NCBI GenBank assembly: GCA_947247005.1
Contig: OX365950.1
Location: 6,646,720-6,710,719 of the forward strand
Length of the DNA: 64,000 nt
Reading direction: 5' to 3'
Source of the DNA: Spisula solida
Taxonomy: Eukaryota; Mollusca; Bivalvia; Venerida; Mactridae
Part shown: positions 59,757 through 64,000 of the stretch, one piece after another
Position numbering within the stretch: the stretch's first letter is position 1
How the letters are laid out: every line of letters begins with the position of its first letter
The notes under the pieces: generated by a model
The model's input: the letters and a program-made list of their open reading frames with translations, nothing else
What the model was told of the DNA's origin: nothing
The model's database searches: none
Position numbers and translations under genes: made by a program

Positions 59757-59911
59757 TTAGAATATAACCTACATTATGAGCCAATGAAAACGCCGAATTT
59801 TGGCGGTTAAATGAAAATTTAATCATTAAAATTTTCTCTTCACAGGCTTAACGTCATGCGTCGGCGCTAATTTCTATCGGCCAATCAGAATGCAGAATGT
59901 TATATTCTAAG
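59757..59911. mobile_element. 155-bp hairpin MITE inside the LINE 3' UTR
   Basis: CTTAGAATATAAC at 59757 and GTTATATTCTAAG ending at 59911 are perfect 13-bp inverted ends. The inner parts also pair (GAGCCAATGAAAACGCCGA against TCGGCGCTAATTTC...CCAATCAG). Confidence 0.65.
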
Positions 59912-59914
59912 TCA

Positions 59915-60015
59915 GTTAGAACATATTAAGTAAATTTGAATGACTAAAAAGGACTCGCTTCGCTTCGCTCGCTCCGCCCTTTTTAATCATTAAAAGTTAC
60001 TTAATATGTTCTAAC
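59915..60015. repeat. second hairpin, 38-nt arms around a CTTCGCTTCGCTCGCTCCG loop
   Basis: GTTAGAACATATTAAGTAA...ACTAAAAAGG pairs with CCCTTTTTAATCATTAAAAG...TTAATATGTTCTAAC. It directly follows the 155-bp hairpin, so the two may be one compound element. Confidence 0.7.
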
Positions 60016-60411
60016 TATAACATAATTATTTTATTACATTACCTTAACATCGTGCTGTTGTGTTTTTGTTTTGTTTTGAATCTTTATTATTGACTCTATG
60101 AGTTTTCTGTTATGTTTTCTTTTGCTCATAATTATTATGTATTTCTGTAAAATATTGTATATATCCCATGTTGATGTGGACCATATTGAAAATTGGTCTA
60201 GAACCAAATATGTCATCCACTATAAATAAAGTCGTCATTATTATTATTATTAAATCATATCTTGTCAAAACCAGTCACTACCACGCTACCGGGGCAAAAC
60301 AAATGACGTCATTGACGTTACAATGTCGGTATCGATGAAATAACCTCAACAATCACCTCACAATGTCGCGAATATAACTATTGTCACCCAATGCACTTCT
60401 CAAAAATGCAT

Positions 60412-60690
60412 TTATACCTTATTGTGATCGTAATTTGCGTTAATGTTGGTGGTAGCCGCCTGAATATCTGATAGATTTCTTCTATTTCTTTCTTGACTGC
60501 GTATTACGTCTGAAACACGCAACGTAAACGTCAATGCTGTGCCTATTGGTGTTCTAATGCGACCTCCATCTCTTTCATACCATTTTAATATCATTTTAAG
60601 ACCAAATTTTTGACTACCAGAACTCTTCCTAGTATGCATATTATTGATCATATTTGAGGTTTCAGTGGGATTTCCCCCTAAATTCTTTAT
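60412..60690 (-). CDS. short unidentified open frame (possible exon or repeat)
   Basis: On the minus strand the frame runs from about 60690 through NMHTRKSSGSQKFGLKMILK and GRIRTPIGTALTFTLRVSDV to a stop at 60412. The composition is more protein-like than most open frames here and contains charged runs (SQERNRRNLSD). There is no recognised domain, no paired partner in the window and no firm splice site. A LINE or transposon fragment is as likely as a gene. Confidence 0.25.
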   Translation of the reverse strand: MKNLGGNPTETSNMINNMHTRKSSGSQKFGLKMILKWYERDGGRIRTPIGTALTFTLRVSDVIRSQERNRRNLSDIQAATTNINANYDHNKV

Positions 60691-62039
60691 TAGTTATCAC
60701 TGCACGAATGTTCGTGTTAATAAATAACTTCATGACGTACGTTATGAATTGTAGAACATGTGCTATTCACATGTTGTGTATTTCTATCCATAACTTTTAT
60801 ATGTCACCAAATCATCTGTGTACAGTCTTTTGACATAGCATGATATATTGGCGGAGTTTTAAACAGAAAGTTTAACCTGTAATGATACTATAAGCAGTGA
60901 AAGTAATGACACAAAGTGGAAAAATGGGTTGCCCCTGGTACGCGTAACTCTGGTTATTTAAATGGCGGGTTAACCTATACTATCCATAAAAATGTTCTGA
61001 AAAATATGGCATCATGTGGCCAGATAATTCCGATTTCAAAAAGCATGTTCATATATAATCTGCTTACAACATTAATCGTTGTACAGCAAAAATCTAGGTT
61101 ATTTCTGCACGCCCCTTTTATATTGATAATATCTACAAATCATTAACCCTTTCCTTTGGAAATGAAGCAGTTGACCAATCAGCATGCGTAAACTTTATTG
61201 TAACGTCATATCTTGGCCCCACTTATAAATTGTAACATATTCCTTCCGAAGGAAACCAGATATACATGTACGTGTATAAGTGTGAGACAATAATTTGTAC
61301 TAAGTGAGTGGCAGTAATTTGAATTGTTAAGTGAGCCAATAGTTGTATACAGTATTAACCGCAAAGGGAGTTTCCTTGTTGTTTCACCAATATGTTAACT
61401 CAGTAATATTCGGGGTTATGTAAAGTTTGCGGATTTATTTATTGCCAATAAAGTAATAAACTCCCAATAATTCATTGACTACCAAATGGCGGAACAATTG
61501 CTCCCCCTTCTATTGTGGTGATCCAATCAATGTCATACAAAAATAATATTTAACCGACACTCACGTATATGAATGCTGTTAGAAGGCAATGGTTTCGCGT
61601 CCGATAACATACGGATAATTCTGCCAATGAGTTTCAAAGTGTAATTACCAGCACAATCCATAGACAATGTTTAGGTATTGTTGTAACGTTAGACATTATA
61701 TCATTTACTGCGAGTCCAGCATTGTTAATAGTACATTATTGCTGGTAATGCATCGTAGAGTGTAAAATTACAATATTTGCAGTCATCTTCAGTGGCATCT
61801 GTAATTGTTACTTTAAACAATGTTTGGTTAAACTCATGTGCTATTAAACTGTGGATACATTCATTTCTGTAAGAGAAATAAGTTCGTTGAAAGCGCTTAA
61901 TCAGTCATATGCTATTGGCATTGACCGTCGAGTGGTTCCCCTTTGCTTATCAAAAGAAATACGCTCACTGGAATTGATTCGACAACTGTGTATATGATAA
62001 ATTTAGCTTTACTTCACTCATTTCTATTTTGGTTTATAT
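60691..62039. other. no gene; short GTCG(T/A)G...CCCCTTTGC module at 61925-61990
   Basis: GTCGAGTGGTTCCCCTTTGC is the module also seen at 23450, 24295, 31800 and 39820. It lies just upstream of module B5, the same arrangement as at 24.3 kb. Confidence 0.5.
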
Positions 62040-62620
62040 ATCATACTATATACTATCAGACCATCATTTATCTATTCTGTCAGCCGCTAGTAATGGTGAG
62101 TTGAGTCAAGTACACGGCGCATTATACAGTCCCTAGCTTGTCATGTAACATTGTGTCCTCAAGCTTCGTGCTTATTTCTCATTTCTGTTTTATACAACGC
62201 TTCATTAAACTTTAAACGCTACAAGCGTAACGTGCAATGTCTGTTATTTATACATATGAATAGGTCTTTCAACATCAAAAGCTACTGCAATTACAAGAAG
62301 CCTGATTGAAGTTTTTAACTTAATAGACTTATAAGGGATACACAATTCCAACAACAGAATATTCCATCATTATGTCTATTTCACAGCAAGCCTTTGAGTT
62401 ATAATCCAATAACAGTTACAATAGGTGAAACATTCAGCACACTGATTACATTTACTTACGAAAAGTGAAAGGCAACCTAAATGCTGTATGATATGACCAA
62501 ATAACGTAAATAAACGTCTGCAATAGCTTCAATTGCATTTCGCACTAATGGGTCGTTATAAATCAATCATATTCAGTACATTTACATTAACTTCGTTTAA
62601 ATATTAATAAGACGAACATT
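62040..62620 (+). repeat. module B, copy B5
   Basis: Direct match of 24420-25020: CCTCAAGCTTCGTGCTTATT, TCTCATTTCTGTTTTATACA, AATAGGTCTTTCAACATCAA, CACAGCAAGCCTTTGAGTTA, CACACTGATTACATTTACTT. It lies outside the inverted duplication. Confidence 0.85.
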
Positions 62621-63216
62621 TTATAGTAAATAAAACAGGTGGGCAGTACTGTTTCCTGTGTTACATTTTTTTGTGTGGCATCCGAATAATTTCTTGTTAA
62701 TAACATTTTTTGGTATAATACATAACCTGTACAAATACAGCCAGCATATTTATTATGATAATGGCAAGAATGCAAAAAAATGGTAAAAATTGCTATAATC
62801 AATTTCTATTAAGAGAAGAATAATAAATGTATTTTGCAATTTGCAAAACAGTACGATTTGAGGTTGTGGATACATGTACATGTTTGTATGGTTGGCCAGC
62901 TAAAGAAATAGGCTTTGAAATGTTTAGTTTTGATGTTCCTATATTTAGGATAAATTAATAAACTTAAGTTTCAACGACATCCATATGTCATTGTAAACAT
63001 GTTTCGGATAATCGAAATATTGTAAGAGCGAATCTGTACTTCTTTTGTTTAAATGCAAGCTATTTATTTTTCAATATTAACCGTATGTTTGTTTAGACTA
63101 TAGTTCGATTTCGAGCATTGAGCCGTGACTGCACTTTTAAGGTTTCAACCATTTTTCGATAAAGTGGTAGGTTTAGCAAGCAACGTAGCTATTACAATTA
63201 ATGCCCATTATTTCGT
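62621..63216. other. no gene seen
   Basis: AT-rich with short open frames only. Confidence 0.4.
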
Positions 63217-63301
63217 CTGTCGGAATGGTGGTGACGGTAAAGCGCTCGATACATTGTACAATAATTTTTGTCAGACCAGGGTTCGAATCTCACCAAAATA
63301 T
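63217..63301 (+). repeat. tRNA-like SINE head
   Basis: A good B box (GGTTCGAATCTC) near 63282 is preceded by GGTGACGGTAAAGCGCTCG, an A-box-like segment 60 nt upstream. The anticodon arm does not fold, so it is not a working tRNA. Confidence 0.5.
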
Positions 63302-63809
63302 TTTTTACATTTTCATTTCATATTGTTTAAATGCACATAACATAACTATTAAAATAATTTATGACTGTGACAAACCATATTTGTTACACAAATGTATATT
63401 GTCGAACGCTCTGACGGCTAATCAACGTAAAATAGGTTGCCAGTAAGCTCGAAATACATAACCGATCGAAATAAGTAAAAATGAAAATATATTGAATCGA
63501 CACCTTTTAATGGATCAATAAAAAAAAACTTTAAATTATAGTTTCTTTAAGTAACATTTTTTTTTTAAATGAGCGAATTGGGCAGCCGACTGCACTAAAC
63601 TGGAATTCGATATCAAACAAATTTTTGTAAGAATCATATCATTAAATAATGCCCTCCGAACGTAATAAACTATGGTCTACCCGCCAAAATGGACTAGTCT
63701 GAAAGGTCATGGCTCAGGGTTCAAAATTACACTATATAAGATATCAGTGTACTAGAATTAGCGTATCAGATATAGCGGGAAATATTATAAATCTTTCAGA
63801 AATGTCAAG
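63302..63809. other. no gene seen
   Basis: AT-rich with T and A runs near 63525 and 63560. Nothing supported. Confidence 0.4.
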
Positions 63810-63881
63810 TTCCGATGCCAGGGATTGAACCCACGACCTCTGGATTGCCAGTTCAGTGAGTTACCACTGAGCTAAATCCGC
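63810..63881 (-). repeat. tRNA-Ala(GGC)-like SINE head or tRNA pseudogene
   Basis: On the minus strand: GCGGATTTAGCTCAGTGGTA, then stem-loop CTGAA/TCCAG (one mismatch) with loop CTGGCAA, which has U33, anticodon GGC and A37. A B box GGTTCAATCCC follows. D and anticodon regions are tRNA-like, but the acceptor stem does not pair and the T stem is weak. No T-run terminator is placed as for a standalone tRNA gene. Confidence 0.5.
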
Positions 63882-64000
63882 TTATACGTTCTATTATACA
63901 AAAGTAATAGCGGACTATACACAGGCCGTAAGGCCTGCGGATGTTGTTCCGCTTTACGATAACACATGTCACGTGATTTGGTCAGAGTTCGACACTAATG
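63882..64000. other. window edge, nothing supported
   Basis: It contains GGCCGTAAGGCCTGCGG and a CACATGTCACGTGAT segment, but no interpretable feature before the end. Confidence 0.3.

Larger units (their letters stand above)
59317..60252 (+). pseudogene. LINE 3' end with interrupted C-terminal frame and ATT tail
   Basis: The frame reads ILDKEFDAISAELFKELKWM, TFPDRIRYKKVILKYKSLKN and PKPRLEFYRKSLD, then an in-frame TAA at 59574-59576. It resumes in the same frame with SGPVIWNVIPKQIRTSK to a stop near 59733. The WMTFPDRIRYKK...YKSL...WN.IP..IR pattern is typical of the C-terminus of CR1/jockey-type LINE polyproteins, and the TAA replaces an expected aromatic codon. The 3' UTR holds two hairpin elements and ends AATAAAGTCGTC(ATT)n. 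It is a different LINE family from those at 14966 and 17413, because it lacks the C-x2-C...H-x4-C domain. 5'-truncated and dead. Confidence 0.8.

Overview
The window looks like AT-rich, intron- and repeat-dominated animal nuclear DNA, most likely from a bivalve mollusc. This rests on the style of its repeats: a MITE with TATGCCCCCG-type ends, LINE C-terminal fragments of a kind I associate with bivalves, tRNA-derived SINE heads, and many fold-back elements. I see no bacterial or organellar gene organisation. The genus cannot be read from the sequence.

Layout. 1-2421 holds the 3' end of one plus-strand protein gene: two well-spliced exons (1261-1385 and 2352-2421, stop at 2419-2421) and perhaps a coding piece at 1-159. 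A 25-bp minisatellite ends about 10 bp before the 1261 splice acceptor, and a MITE sits in the last intron. A single well-formed minus-strand exon lies at 8608-8727. I could not name either protein. From 9.4 to 21.6 kb the DNA is intergenic, with pieces of dispersed repeat modules, two 5'-truncated LINE fragments (14966-15640 and 17413-18585) and a 29/30-bp minisatellite (19676-20580).

From about 21.6 to 55.0 kb the window is one very large, old, imperfect inverted duplication. The left arm (21.62-34.85 kb) reappears in reverse order and complement in the right arm (36.34-55.04 kb), around a spacer that holds a Tc1/mariner-like MITE. An outer pair (13.38-14.0 and 56.37-57.01 kb) may belong to the same event. 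The arms carry no intact gene, only a LINE relic present in both. Because the arms are paralogous, each serves as the empty site for insertions in the other. This defines the ends of a 404-bp miniature LTR retrotransposon (33418-33821), a 550-bp fold-back element (25.80-26.35 kb), a 415-bp element (27.80-28.22 kb), a 700-bp TIR transposon (46.48-47.19 kb) and a 600-bp element (50.10-50.69 kb).

The most notable item is the miniature LTR element. It has 144-bp LTRs with TG...CA ends, a tRNA-Lys-type primer binding site and a polypurine tract. Each LTR contains a complete tRNA-like cloverleaf with perfect A and B boxes and a following T-run. Right of the duplication lie a copy of the 42.6-43.6 kb segment (57.1-58.2 kb), a LINE 3' end with two nested hairpin elements (59.3-60.25 kb), another copy of the 600-bp B module (62.04-62.62 kb) and two tRNA-like SINE heads near the right edge.

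All repeat matches were found by eye. Boundaries are approximate unless splice sites, terminal repeats or an empty site fix them, and similarity levels are visual impressions, not computed values.
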